A DNA stretch of 64,000 bases from positions 2,893,987 through 2,957,986 of the forward strand of contig NZ_KV917371.1 of NCBI RefSeq assembly GCF_002019635.1, in the 5' to 3' direction. The DNA comes from Metabacillus halosaccharovorans (lineage in GTDB: Bacteria; Bacillota; Bacilli; Bacillales; Bacillaceae). A program made the position numbers and the translations under genes. Positions 9,584 to 17,923 of this stretch are shown piece by piece; position 1 is the first letter of the stretch, and every line of letters starts with the position of its first letter. Below the pieces are notes generated by a model. That model was given only the letters and a program-made list of their open reading frames with translations. It searched no databases and was not told the origin of the DNA.

Positions 9584-10102
9584 ATGTCAAAAAAAATTGC
9601 AGTCGTGTTAACAAGTTCTTTTGAAGATTCCGAGTATACTGAACCAGCTAAAGCCTTTGAAGAAGCTGGCCATACTTTGACAACTATTGAAAAAGAAAAA
9701 GGGAAAATAGTTGAAGGGAAACAGGGAGAAGCAAAGGTAGAAATCGATGCTGGTATTGATGAAGTGCAGCCAAATGATTTTGATGCATTATTTATACCGG
9801 GTGGTTTCTCTCCTGACATTTTAAGAGCAGATGATCGTTTTGTGAATTTCGTAAAAGAGTTTATGAATGCGGAAAAACCGGTATTTGCAATTTGTCACGG
9901 TCCACAGCTGCTTATTACAGCTGAAACCTTGAAAGGACGAGATGTGACTGGCTATAAATCCATTCAGGTTGATTTGAAAAATGCCGGTGCGAATTTTCAT
10001 GATAAAGAGGTTGTTGTATGTCAGAATCAATTAGTGACCAGTCGGACGCCAGAGGATTTACCTGCTTTTACGAGAGAGTCATTAAAGTTATTAGCTAATT
10101 AA
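9584..10102 (+). CDS. yfkM: DJ-1/PfpI-family general stress protein YfkM
   Basis: 172-aa cytoplasmic DJ-1/PfpI-superfamily protein, the same length as B. subtilis YfkM. The ATG at 9584 is 9 bases beyond AAGGAGG; the upstream in-frame ATG at 9575 abuts the ribosome site and is unlikely. The nucleophile elbow is AICHGPQLL (Cys, His) and the upstream acid lies in SFEDSEYTEP. The family includes deglycase/chaperone-like and protease-like members; the exact activity is unsettled. Driven by the sigma-B promoter just upstream, so it is likely induced by general stress and stationary phase. Confidence 0.92.
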   Translation: MSKKIAVVLTSSFEDSEYTEPAKAFEEAGHTLTTIEKEKGKIVEGKQGEAKVEIDAGIDEVQPNDFDALFIPGGFSPDILRADDRFVNFVKEFMNAEKPVFAICHGPQLLITAETLKGRDVTGYKSIQVDLKNAGANFHDKEVVVCQNQLVTSRTPEDLPAFTRESLKLLAN

Positions 10103-10126
10103 ACGTTTGTTTAAAGAATGAACAAG

Positions 10127-10150
10127 GGCTGTCTCTAAAATGAGACAGCC
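10127..10150. terminator. Bidirectional terminator between yfkM and a small membrane-protein gene
   Basis: GGCTGTCTC pairs with GAGACAGCC. The stem lies between the convergent yfkM and small-gene stop codons and has a U-run-poor but A/T-rich flank on both sides. Confidence 0.7.
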
Positions 10151-10160
10151 TAAAAACAAC

Positions 10161-10310
10161 CTATTTTTCTATTTCATCGTCAGAAGGCAATGGATCGATA
10201 CGATTGGAGTCTTCTGCATTTACGGCACCTTTTAAGGCATATAAAACAAGTACAATGGCGACGACGAGGAATCCACATATACTGAGTGTTCCTAACCACC
10301 AGCTTAGCAT
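10161..10310 (-). CDS. Small single-span membrane protein (49 aa)
   Basis: The start ATG (10308-10310) is preceded by AAGGAGGGGG at an acceptable distance. The product is 49 aa: MLSWWLGTLS, a membrane segment rich in I/V/L to about residue 26, then an acidic tail (NAEDSNRIDPLPSDDEIEK). The strong ribosome site, clean membrane segment and soluble charged tail support a real gene. I do not recognise the family. It is convergent with yfkM. Confidence 0.72.
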   Translation of the reverse strand: MLSWWLGTLSICGFLVVAIVLVLYALKGAVNAEDSNRIDPLPSDDEIEK

Positions 10311-10401
10311 AAAAATCCCCCTCCTTATTTACATTCATATGTAAGTTGGGGAGGGGTAAGAATCATTTATTATGCTTTACTAACTTCTGGACTTAGTTTT
10401 A

Positions 10402-10523
10402 GTGTCTAGCTCCAGCGCCTAGCCCCTCTAGGGTCTAGCCAATTTAGAATTGGAGGCAAAGAACACCTCCTATTCTAAATCGTCTTATTTGCCCTAGGCT
10501 GACCAAGGCGCTTACGCTTTTCT
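10402..10523. repeat. Covariant palindromic repeat family 1, copy A
   Basis: Starts GTGTCTAGCTCCAGCGCC and ends AAGGCGCTTACGCTTTTCT. Outer arms AGCGCC/GGCGCT and CTAGGG/CCCTAG frame an inner stem, ATTTAGAAT-T-GGAGG against CCTCC-T-ATTCTAAAT. The stem bases differ from other copies but still pair. The end of the repeat supplies the last codons and the stop of yfkK. Confidence 0.85.
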
Positions 10524-10745
10524 AAGGTTGCCAAGCTCTTCAGCGATGGCCTGCATTTCATTTGGGCTAAATGAGTTTCGTTTCATAACATGTTCATAAA
10601 TATCCTTTAGCTCTTCATACATTTCTTCGTCAAAGTGTGAAGGTTTGATGGCTCCTAAGTTTAAAACTCTAAGTTTTTCTTTAATTTGTTCAATCATGTA
10701 TTCAACATTTTCAACCGACTTTTCAGTAAGGTTCATGCCCTTCAT
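10512..10745 (-). CDS. yfkK: UPF0435 family protein YfkK
   Basis: 77-aa soluble helical protein of the UPF0435 family; position next to yfkJ matches B. subtilis yfkK. It shows [25 protein letters not shown] and the C-terminal [28 protein letters not shown]. Two ATGs three codons apart are possible; GAAAGGATGAAGG precedes the second. The last residues (RKA) and TAA stop are encoded by repeat copy A, so the native C-terminus was probably altered by the repeat. Function unknown. Confidence 0.87.
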   Translation of the reverse strand: MKGMNLTEKSVENVEYMIEQIKEKLRVLNLGAIKPSHFDEEMYEELKDIYEHVMKRNSFSPNEMQAIAEELGNLRKA

Positions 10746-10865
10746 CCTTTCTCAAGCTAATTACTGTCTATTTTAACATGAAAAGATATTAAGCATTCAA
10801 AAACTTCATGATCTCCTTGAAACATATTATAATATGGTCAAGAAAATAAACTCAGGGAGGATATC

Positions 10866-11336
10866 ATGGTAAAAGTTCTTTTTATATGCTTAGGAAATAT
10901 CTGTCGTTCACCAATGGCAGAAGCAGTAATGAGGGATTTGGTAAGGAAAGAAGGCTTAGAGGACAAAATGATCATTGACTCTGCCGGTACTGGAAATTGG
11001 CATGTCGGAAAATCTCCTCATGAGGGGACGCGTCGCATTTTAGATCGTTATAACATATCTTATAAAGGTCAAAAAGCAAGACAATTAATAGCAGAGGATT
11101 TAACTCAATACGACTATTTAATCGGCATGGATTCTGAAAATGTAGGGAATATTAGACGTCTAGCCGGTTATCAAAAGTCCGGTACGATCCAAAGGCTCCT
11201 TGATTACCTTGAAGACTCTCCCGTAGCTGATGTACCTGATCCTTATTACACAGGGAACTTTGATGAGGTTTATGAAATGGTTAGTAAAAGCTGTGTGAAT
11301 TTATTAAATGAGATCAAACAAGTACATAAACTTTAG
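10866..11336 (+). CDS. yfkJ: Low-molecular-weight protein tyrosine phosphatase YfkJ
   Basis: 156-aa cytoplasmic phosphatase. The P-loop CLGNICRS (Cys8, Arg14; CX5RS) sits at the N-terminus, and DVPDPYY near residue 125 carries the general-acid Asp. It hydrolyses phosphotyrosine, and B. subtilis YfkJ is linked to stress resistance. The ribosome site is CAGGGAGGATATC before ATG. It begins a yfkJ-yfkI-yfkH run on the plus strand, with a 22-base gap to yfkI. Confidence 0.95.
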   Translation: MVKVLFICLGNICRSPMAEAVMRDLVRKEGLEDKMIIDSAGTGNWHVGKSPHEGTRRILDRYNISYKGQKARQLIAEDLTQYDYLIGMDSENVGNIRRLAGYQKSGTIQRLLDYLEDSPVADVPDPYYTGNFDEVYEMVSKSCVNLLNEIKQVHKL

Positions 11337-11358
11337 TAGGAGTAGGGGGACATTTTTT

Positions 11359-11685
11359 ATGACAAACGGCAATAAACTGGTAAGAGGAATGTTGGTTGGA
11401 GCTATAGTAGGAGCAGTTGTTTCATTGCTTGACAAAAAAACACGTGATGATGTGATCACAACAAGTAAGAATGTATCATCAAAGATTAAAGGATATGTAG
11501 AGGATCCAACGGTCCTGACGAACGAAGTGAGAGAAACAATTGATTCTGTCAAAGATACAGTTCAAGAGGTATCAGAGGATATTACATTTATTAACGAAAA
11601 GGTGAAGGAGTTAAAGGAAACGACTCCACAAGTGATGAGCTTAATTCAGGAAACAAAGGAGCGGTTCATTCCAAAACGAGATTAA
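11359..11685 (+). CDS. yfkI: YtxH-like protein YfkI
   Basis: 108-aa protein. The ATG at 11359 follows TAGGGGG; the longer frame from 11308 overlaps yfkJ. A short glycine-rich membrane segment (GMLVGAIVGAVVSLL, about residues 10-24) is followed by a long charged helix predicted to form a coiled coil (TSKNVSSKIKGYVEDP onwards). This is the layout of YtxH/gas-vesicle-like stress proteins. Gene order matches yfkI. No catalytic motif. Confidence 0.82.
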   Translation: MTNGNKLVRGMLVGAIVGAVVSLLDKKTRDDVITTSKNVSSKIKGYVEDPTVLTNEVRETIDSVKDTVQEVSEDITFINEKVKELKETTPQVMSLIQETKERFIPKRD

Positions 11686-11704
11686 TCGTGAGGTGAATTC
11701 TTTG

Positions 11705-12523
11705 TTGAAAAAGGGATCTTTTTTAAAGGAGTTAGTTTCTAGATTTTTAAGTGATGAAGTGCCTGGATTATCTGCACAATTATCGTACTTTTTCCTATTA
11801 TCACTATTTCCGTTCCTTATTTTTTTAATTACACTAATAGGATATCTTCCCATTTCACAAACCGAGGTTCTAAACACAATAGAGGAGTTTGCTCCCGGGC
11901 AATCCATGCAGCTGATCAATACTACGTTGGATGAAATTTTGAATGATCGAAATGGGGGATTGCTCTCTTTTGGTATTATTGCAACACTATGGTCTGCTTC
12001 TAACGGTATCAATGCTATTGTTCGTGCCTTTAACAAAGCATATGATGTAGATGAGAGCCGTTCGTTTATTGTTGCTAGGGGAATGGCGATTTTACTGACG
12101 ATTGCCATGGTTTTTGTCATTATTGTAGCACTTTTATTACCTGTGTTTGGAAAGGAAATTGGTGTATTTATTTTTTCTAATTTCGGATTTTCTGCAGAGT
12201 TTTTAACGATATGGAATACTCTCAGATGGCTTGTGAGTGGTATCATCCTATTCATCGTGTTTACAGCTCTTTATTTTGTTGCACCTAACAAACGATTACA
12301 TATAAAAGATGGACTACCTGGTGCATTTTCGGCAACTCTTGGTTGGATGGTCGTATCGTTGGCCTTTTCCTATTATGTAGGAAACTTTGCAAATTACAGT
12401 GCAACATACGGCAGCATCGGAGGAATTATTGTCCTGATGATTTGGTTCTACCTATCCGGAATGATCATTATTTTAGGTGGAGAATTAAATGCAATGCTAT
12501 ATAAAAGAAGAACAATTGGTTAA
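11705..12523 (+). CDS. yfkH: YihY/BrkB-family membrane protein YfkH
   Basis: About 272-aa polytopic membrane protein of the YihY/UPF0761 (BrkB) family. Six membrane segments are visible, with the family pattern LSAQLSYFFLLSLFPFLIFL, then SASNGINAIVRAFNKAYDV and C-terminal GSIGGIIVLMIWFYLSGMIIILGGELNA. The start is uncertain: GAGGTGA overlaps a GTG at 11693 and serves TTG at 11702 or 11705 better. Gene order matches yfkH. Role unknown, possibly a transporter or membrane-integrity factor. Confidence 0.87.
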   Translation: MKKGSFLKELVSRFLSDEVPGLSAQLSYFFLLSLFPFLIFLITLIGYLPISQTEVLNTIEEFAPGQSMQLINTTLDEILNDRNGGLLSFGIIATLWSASNGINAIVRAFNKAYDVDESRSFIVARGMAILLTIAMVFVIIVALLLPVFGKEIGVFIFSNFGFSAEFLTIWNTLRWLVSGIILFIVFTALYFVAPNKRLHIKDGLPGAFSATLGWMVVSLAFSYYVGNFANYSATYGSIGGIIVLMIWFYLSGMIIILGGELNAMLYKRRTIG

Positions 12524-12616
12524 TTTGTTACCAATTGTTTTTGTTCATAGTCAAAACTCATCACGGGAATAGTAATCAAGAAGACAAAAGTCTTTACTAT
12601 TTAAAAGGTGGGGATT

Positions 12617-12727
12617 ATGATGACAAAACATACAAAAAAAGGCGGAAGCCATAACAAACAAAACTCTAAACAAAAGCCGAAACATAAAACAAGTGGTAGT
12701 GCAAACGGACAAAACGGCTACCATTAA
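12617..12727 (+). CDS. Small basic Lys/His/Asn-rich protein (36 aa)
   Basis: GGTGGGG precedes ATGATG at 12617/12620. The product is very hydrophilic: it starts MMTKHTKKGGSHNKQ, continues with alternating K/Q/N/H and ends NGQNGYH. A terminator follows 5 bases after the stop. Size and composition resemble minor small acid-soluble spore proteins, but I cannot assign it to a named Ssp family. Confidence 0.65.
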   Translation: MMTKHTKKGGSHNKQNSKQKPKHKTSGSANGQNGYH

Positions 12728-12731
12728 ACAA

Positions 12732-12769
12732 AAAGCTGACTGGATATTGTACTCCAGTCAGCTTTTTTT
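12732..12769. terminator. Terminator between two convergent small genes
   Basis: AAAGCTGACTGGA and TCCAGTCAGCTTTTTTT form a strong stem with a U-tract on the plus strand and A-rich flank for the minus strand. Confidence 0.88.
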
Positions 12770-12917
12770 ACTCTGCATACTCAATTAAATCTTGATAAAT
12801 ACTACTATAAATATGTTCAATATCAGCATCTGTCATAAAAAGAAACGAGTTCCTATCAATATCCTTCATTCTCTCAATAAATTCAATCATATTCTTTCGT
12901 TCTTGTCTGTTCATCAT
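12768..12917 (-). CDS. Small protein, possibly BH0509 family (49 aa)
   Basis: AAGGAGATGGG precedes two adjacent ATGs. The 49-aa product starts MMNRQERKNMIEFIERMKDID, then has FLFMTDADIEHIYSSIYQDL. The MxRQERKNMIEFI start and MTDxxIxxIY motif recall the small BH0509 family of unknown function in Bacillaceae; the assignment is from memory. Convergent with the Lys/His-rich small gene. Confidence 0.68.
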   Translation of the reverse strand: MMNRQERKNMIEFIERMKDIDRNSFLFMTDADIEHIYSSIYQDLIEYAE

Positions 12918-13036
12918 CCCATCTCCTTTTTTGTTATAATACAGTATATTTTATTTATTTGTATTATATAACAGATAACTGAGACAGTTCAATCATTTTT
13001 TCTATTTTAAAGGTTATTTGGGCAGAAAAATTTAAG

Positions 13037-13166
13037 TTAATTGGAGCGGAAGGTGGGAGACTCCTGCGGGAGCAGCGTGACAGGTGAGACCCCGCAGACG
13101 TTACACGTCGAGGAGGCTCACCGCACGCCCCGCGGAAAGCGAGCATCCTAGAGCGGAAATTAACTC
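13037..13166. repeat. Intergenic repeat family 2, best copy
   Basis: Blocks in order: TTGGAGCGGAAGGTGGGAG, ACTCCTGCGGGAGCAGCG, GGTGAGACCCCGCAGACG, TACACGTCGAGGAGGCTCACC and CCCCGCGGAAAGCGAGCATCC, ending CTAGAGCGGAAAT. GGTGAG/CTCACC and GCGGG/CCCGC can pair, giving a folded element. Diverged or truncated copies lie at 1758, 2679 and 50461. Confidence 0.8.
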
Positions 13167-13202
13167 GCTTTATACTTGTTACAAAACTACAAAGTATCAA
13201 CA

Positions 13203-13233
13203 AAAAGCTGACATAGATAAACCTATGTCAGCT
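13203..13233 (-). terminator. Terminator of yfkF
   Basis: On the minus strand AGCTGACATAG and CTATGTCAGCT form an 11-bp stem followed by TTTTTG. The yfkF stop codon lies inside the stem. Confidence 0.85.
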
Positions 13234-14418
13234 GGATATATTTTGCGAAGACGCAGCAGGCATGCTGTTTGTTTTAGAAAATGTTACAGCAACCGCTATG
13301 AATAGAAGCATCGTACTAATAATCATAAAATAACTAATATTCGTTGTATATTCAATAAACAGTCCTCCAAAATAAGGACCGGCAAGACTTCCAACACTAA
13401 ATGCGATCCCGCATAATAAATTCCCGGTAGGAAGTAAGTTCTTCGGCATAAGATCTGTCATATAACTGATGCCTAATGAAAATGTTGAACCAACAACCAT
13501 ACCGGAGATAAACAAACAAATCATTAGAGCTACCAGTGACTCCTCTAAAAATCCGGCTGCTGTAAAGCTTAAAAAGCCTATGAAAAGAATGGACATCAAT
13601 ACTGTTCGTCTGCCTAGTTTATCACTAAGAATTCCGAGTGGCAGTTGAAAAATAATGGCCCCTATTGCAAAAGTGAATAGGAGAACAGATATGTTTGGTA
13701 CCTCGAGCCCTATACGCAATCCGTATACAGGAAAGCTTCCATTGAGAGAGGATTCTAAAAATCCGTAGCCAAATGGGGGTAAAAAAGCGACCCAACTATA
13801 TTTCCACGCATGTTTAAATCGTTTTAATGTTTCTTTCATCGAATTTACTTCAATTGTTTGTTCAGGATAATCATTTTTCAACAAAAATACTAACAACCAG
13901 CCAATAAAGCAAAGAACCGATGAAATAATAAATGGGAGTGCTTCATTTATTGTAACCAATGGAGCGAGAAGAGGCCCTACGGCAAAACCAACCCCAAAGA
14001 AAAGACCGTAAAGAGAAATATTGCGCCCGCGTTTTTCTTCTGATGAAAATGAAGTGATCCATGTTTGTGAAGCAAAATGTAGGGCATGGTCACCAATTCC
14101 GATAAACAATCTAAGGAAAAACCAAAACCAAAATGTTTGCCACAAAGGAAACAGGGCAAGTGATAAGGCTACAATTAGCCCGCCAAATATAATAATCGGT
14201 TTATATCCAAATCGCTTTAATGGATATTCCATAAAAGGAGATACCAACAGAATGCCGATATAGAGTGCAGTAGCATTTAGGCCGTTAAGATCTGATGACA
14301 ACCCTGTATTTTCAAAAATAACCGCTATAAGTGGTAAAAGCATACCTTGGCTAAAGCCTGATATTCCGACGACTGAAACTAAAATCCAAAATCTTAATCG
14401 GTGAGTATTCATATGCAA
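13228..14418 (-). CDS. yfkF: Major facilitator superfamily transporter YfkF
   Basis: 396-aa MFS permease with about 12 membrane segments in two six-helix halves separated by a cytoplasmic loop near residues 190-210. The first half has GISGFSQGMLLPLIAVIFENTG and RFGYKPIIIFGG; the second has PLGILSDKLGRRTVLMSI, the MFS motif A equivalent (G-x-x-x-D-x-x-G-R-R). Gene order matches yfkF of B. subtilis. Substrate unknown; a drug or metabolite exporter is plausible. Confidence 0.9.
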   Translation of the reverse strand: MHMNTHRLRFWILVSVVGISGFSQGMLLPLIAVIFENTGLSSDLNGLNATALYIGILLVSPFMEYPLKRFGYKPIIIFGGLIVALSLALFPLWQTFWFWFFLRLFIGIGDHALHFASQTWITSFSSEEKRGRNISLYGLFFGVGFAVGPLLAPLVTINEALPFIISSVLCFIGWLLVFLLKNDYPEQTIEVNSMKETLKRFKHAWKYSWVAFLPPFGYGFLESSLNGSFPVYGLRIGLEVPNISVLLFTFAIGAIIFQLPLGILSDKLGRRTVLMSILFIGFLSFTAAGFLEESLVALMICLFISGMVVGSTFSLGISYMTDLMPKNLLPTGNLLCGIAFSVGSLAGPYFGGLFIEYTTNISYFMIISTMLLFIAVAVTFSKTNSMPAASSQNISS

Positions 14419-14556
14419 CCCTCAATTTCCGTATGAACTAAATTCATCAAATGCCAGTAATACTTTATACTGAAATAGGAAATTTAACAAGAGCAAACAC
14501 CTTTAATGAAATACTGTTTTCAGATACAATAACCTAAAAAGATGAGGTGAATCAAA

Positions 14557-14940
14557 ATGGATTTTAAAATGAAAGAAGAAGAAGGATTTACAACAACAAC
14601 TGAATTTGGTGAGCTTCATGTAGCAGGTGATGAACAGTTTGGTTATCGTCCTTACCAATTAATGGTTGCATCCATTGCTGTTTGCAGTGGTGGTGTATTA
14701 AGGAAAATTTTAAAGAAAAAGAGAATCGATATAGAGGATATCGCGATCTCAACAAATGTTGAAAGAAATGAAGAAAAAGCAAATCGAATTGAAAAGATAC
14801 ATATTCACTATAAAATAAAAGGTCAAAATTTAAATGAAAAGAAAATTCATCAATCGATTGTATTAGCAAATAAAAATTGCCCAATGGCACAATCTGTTGC
14901 TGGAAGCATCGAAATTGAAGAGACGTTTGAATTACTCTAG
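14557..14940 (+). CDS. OsmC-family protein
   Basis: 127-aa OsmC/Ohr-fold protein. The two redox cysteines are present as AVCSGGVL (about residue 47) and ANKNCPMAQSV (about residue 108), the arrangement used for organic-hydroperoxide reduction in the family. GATGAGGTG precedes the ATG. It sits between yfkF and chaA, where I do not recall such a gene in B. subtilis 168, so it may be a local insertion. Peroxidase activity is inferred from the cysteines. Confidence 0.87.
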   Translation: MDFKMKEEEGFTTTTEFGELHVAGDEQFGYRPYQLMVASIAVCSGGVLRKILKKKRIDIEDIAISTNVERNEEKANRIEKIHIHYKIKGQNLNEKKIHQSIVLANKNCPMAQSVAGSIEIEETFELL

Positions 14941-15060
14941 AGTTTTAATAGGTTAGTAAAAGGGAACTTCATTCATAAAACAAGTAGTTTATATAAGGAT
15001 ATTTTTTCCTTTAATGTGAAGAATAACTTCATAAACTATGTTGAGGAATGGAGAGTTCTA

Positions 15061-16122
15061 ATGGTTAATCGTATTTTCACAATCTTTGTATTAATTGGAG
15101 TGCCTCTATCGATAGCTGGAAGTTTGATGCATTGGCCATCGGTTCTTATGTTTGTGGTTTATTGTTTAACGATCATTGCTCTTGCAGGGTTTATGGGCAG
15201 AGCCACGGAAAGTTTGGCGATTGTAGCCGGTCCAAGAATAGGCGGGCTGTTAAATGCAACCTTTGGGAATGCTGTTGAGCTCATTATATCCATTTTTGCC
15301 TTAAAGGCCGGACTTGTAGGTGTTGTGTTGGCATCGTTAACAGGTTCAGTCGTGGGAAACCTGCTTCTAGTTGCGGGCTTGAGCTTTTTTATCGGGGGAC
15401 TTAAATATAAGCGCCAAGAATTTAATATTTATGATGCAAGACATAACTCAGGCTTATTAATATTTGCTGTCATTGTTGCTTTTGTTATTCCGGAAGTGTT
15501 TACAACAGAGATGGATCCTGCAGGTACAATTTCTTTAAGTGTTGGAATTTCAATTATACTAATCATTCTTTATTTGGCAGCATTGTTCTTCAAATTAGTT
15601 ACACACAGGGGCGTTTACCAGCAAAAAACAGATGAAGTGGAAGTACATGAGGAGCCTGAGTGGAAAAAAGGAAAAGCCATCGCGATTTTGTTACTTGCGA
15701 CTGTAGCGGTTGCATATGTATCTGAAAATTTAGTACATACATTCGAGACGGTTGGAGAAAGATTTGGCTGGTCTGAATTATTTATAGGAGTTATTATCGT
15801 TGCCATTGTGGGTAATGCTGCAGAGCATGCATCAGCTGTCCTTATGGCTTATAAAAACAAAATGAACATAGCAGTAGAAATCGCAGTCGGATCAACTTTA
15901 CAGGTCGCGATGTTTGTAGCTCCATTGCTTGTATTAATTTCACTTTTATTTACAGAGAAAATGCCGCTCGTTTTTACATTACCTGAGTTAATATCAATGG
16001 CAACAGCTGTCTTTTTAACCATCTCGGTCACAAATGACGGTGATACAAACTGGTTTGAAGGGGCAACCTTACTAGCGGCATATATTATCATTGGAATTGG
16101 TTTTTATTTACTACCGGGTTGA
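15061..16122 (+). CDS. chaA: Calcium/proton antiporter ChaA (YfkE)
   Basis: 353-aa CaCA/CAX-family antiporter that exports Ca2+ in exchange for protons. The ATG at 15061 follows GGAGAG and gives the usual length (B. subtilis YfkE, 351 aa); the frame from 15016 is longer without support. Eleven membrane segments are interrupted by a short acidic loop (KTDEVEVHEEPEW). The two alpha-repeats carry the transport signatures GGLLNATFGNAVELIISIFA and VGNAAEHASAVLMAYKNKM, including the essential Glu residues. Confidence 0.95.
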   Translation: MVNRIFTIFVLIGVPLSIAGSLMHWPSVLMFVVYCLTIIALAGFMGRATESLAIVAGPRIGGLLNATFGNAVELIISIFALKAGLVGVVLASLTGSVVGNLLLVAGLSFFIGGLKYKRQEFNIYDARHNSGLLIFAVIVAFVIPEVFTTEMDPAGTISLSVGISIILIILYLAALFFKLVTHRGVYQQKTDEVEVHEEPEWKKGKAIAILLLATVAVAYVSENLVHTFETVGERFGWSELFIGVIIVAIVGNAAEHASAVLMAYKNKMNIAVEIAVGSTLQVAMFVAPLLVLISLLFTEKMPLVFTLPELISMATAVFLTISVTNDGDTNWFEGATLLAAYIIIGIGFYLLPG

Positions 16123-16129
16123 TCAAAAA

Positions 16130-16160
16130 AAGAGACTCTGTGTATGAATACACAGAGTCT
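16130..16160. terminator. Terminator after chaA
   Basis: AGACTCTGTGTAT pairs with ATACACAGAGTCT, followed by TATAATTTG; preceded by AAAAAAA on the other side. Confidence 0.85.
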
Positions 16161-16373
16161 TATAATTTGTGTAGGACGAAACAGATAACTAGAGAAATTG
16201 GTAACGCTTGCAAAAAGCATCAAAAAAACTCAGATACCTTTCGTATAATTTTATTTTACAGCATATGTGCTAATTTGTAAATCTTCTGTTTATTTATTTT
16301 TGAAATTGTTTTAAAGTTATGGTTGTCCTCATATTTTAATTAACATCTACATAGGAAAGGAACAAACATAATC

Positions 16374-16979
16374 ATGAAAATAAGAGTCTTTTTTTATTTA
16401 ATCGGTTTGTTTTTTATGGGACTTGGTGTGACATTCACAATAAAAGCAAATTTAGGAGCAGGAGCATGGGATGCACTGAATGTAGGGCTTTCGAAAGTCA
16501 TTGGTTTAACAGTAGGAAGCTGGGTATTTGTTATCGGTGTTATCTTGATGTTTATAAATGCCTTCATAACAAAAGGAAAACCGAAATTTTTAGCCATCAT
16601 TACAATTCTTTTAATTGGCTTTTTCGTTGATTTTTGGATGCTCGTCGTTTTTAAAAACATGTTTCTTGATGGAATGTTAAAACAAGTTGTTTCTTTATTA
16701 TTAGGTATCTTTTTCATCGCTCTTGGGGTCTCAATGTACTTGCAAACAAAGTTCCCTGCAAATCCTATTGATCAATTAATGATCTCCTTACATGAAAGAT
16801 TTTCTCTTAATTTCATGGTCGCTAAAACAATAGGTGAAGTCGTTGCGTTAATATTAGCATTTATCTTTCAAGGTCCGATTGGAATAGGAACAATTATTAT
16901 CACATTTTTAATCGGCCCGATTATTCAAATGTTCTCAAAACCTGTATCAGCACGCTATGACTTGTTGTTGAAAAGATAA
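16374..16979 (+). CDS. YczE/YyaS/YitT-family membrane protein
   Basis: 201-aa integral membrane protein with five hydrophobic segments. The N-terminal pattern FYLIGLFFMGLGVTFTIKAN, LGAGAWDALNVGLS and later FPANPIDQLMISLHERF are hallmarks of the YczE family. GGAAAGGAAC precedes the ATG. Function unknown; in B. subtilis YczE influences surfactin-type synthesis. Apparently monocistronic between chaA and yfkD. Confidence 0.85.
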   Translation: MKIRVFFYLIGLFFMGLGVTFTIKANLGAGAWDALNVGLSKVIGLTVGSWVFVIGVILMFINAFITKGKPKFLAIITILLIGFFVDFWMLVVFKNMFLDGMLKQVVSLLLGIFFIALGVSMYLQTKFPANPIDQLMISLHERFSLNFMVAKTIGEVVALILAFIFQGPIGIGTIIITFLIGPIIQMFSKPVSARYDLLLKR

Positions 16980-17084
16980 ATGTATATGTTGAAAAAACTT
17001 CCAAATAAACGAAGGGATTTTTCTGGATAAACAGCAGATCACTTGAAAACAATAAGGATAAGCATGTTGAAGGGAGTAAAGAAA

Positions 17085-17879
17085 ATGAAAAAGAGATTGC
17101 TCGTTTCTTTCGTTTTGCTTTTATCATTTAGTTTTTCAAGTGTTGTTTTAGCAGAAGGAAAACCTCAAAAACCGAAAATTCCCGGCTCTGTCATGGAAAT
17201 ATCTAAGGAAAATACGTATCCAAACCCGACTCAAGACTTACCGTATTTACAACCAAGTGAGTTAACACAGCAACTGATCGACACAGCCGAGGTTCCGATT
17301 GAAAACCCTGATTTAATCCGTATTTTAAACGAATCCACAATCTCTGATGCACCATTGGCTTTTGGCTACCGGGCAACTATTTACTTGGGAGAATGGGCGT
17401 TGAATTATGAATCATCCGAAACGGCGACAAATTGGGAGTATCAAAAAATAAATACAAATTATCAGGATAATCGCGGTGGAAAATCACAAATTCAAATGAG
17501 TTATCGTCAAGAAGCACAAAAATCTGTTAAAGGCGGATTAACAGCAAAAGTTCCTGAAGCAGAACATGTCAAGAAAATGATGCTTCTTAAAGCAATGAAG
17601 AAAACAAACTTACCACTTGCTTTTGAGACCATTATTGGAGCTGGAACGAAGAAAGACCAAGTCTATAACGTTCCTCCAAAAAAACTGGGTTATCTCTATG
17701 CATATGCACCTGCTGTAAATGAAAAAGGAAAAGTTACGTATGGTGAAGTATATCTGGTCTTAAAGGGAAATAAGAGAAGTATTGTGGTAAAAAATATCAC
17801 TTCACAAGGAATCGGTGCGTGGATTCCTCTACAAGATCATGCTTCATTTGGATTTGTCACATCTGACCGTCCAAGATAA
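17085..17879 (+). CDS. yfkD: YfkD-family secreted protein
   Basis: 264-aa exported protein, the same length as B. subtilis YfkD. The ATG at 17085 follows GAAGGGAG, and MKKRLLVSFVLLLSFSFSSVVLA is a signal peptide with an ALA-like cleavage site. The mature part is hydrophilic with no recognisable catalytic motif. Gene order matches yfkD. The longer frame from 17043 would hide the signal peptide. Role unknown. Confidence 0.88.
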   Translation: MKKRLLVSFVLLLSFSFSSVVLAEGKPQKPKIPGSVMEISKENTYPNPTQDLPYLQPSELTQQLIDTAEVPIENPDLIRILNESTISDAPLAFGYRATIYLGEWALNYESSETATNWEYQKINTNYQDNRGGKSQIQMSYRQEAQKSVKGGLTAKVPEAEHVKKMMLLKAMKKTNLPLAFETIIGAGTKKDQVYNVPPKKLGYLYAYAPAVNEKGKVTYGEVYLVLKGNKRSIVVKNITSQGIGAWIPLQDHASFGFVTSDRPR

Positions 17880-17884
17880 AGAAA

Positions 17885-17923
17885 AAAGAGCTTTCCAAGT
17901 AATTTAGTTGGAAAGCTCTTTTT
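17885..17923. terminator. Bidirectional terminator between yfkD and yfkC
   Basis: AAAGAGCTTTCCAA and TTGGAAAGCTCTTTTT form a long stem with A- and T-runs on opposite sides, serving both convergent genes. Confidence 0.9.

Noticed and set aside
13084-13305. Plus-strand 73-codon frame
   Set aside because: Arises from the G/C-rich repeat and a terminator; product is Arg-rich without motif.
16198-16214. cre-like box (GGTAACGCTTGCA) upstream of the YczE-like gene
   Set aside because: Three mismatches to the consensus.
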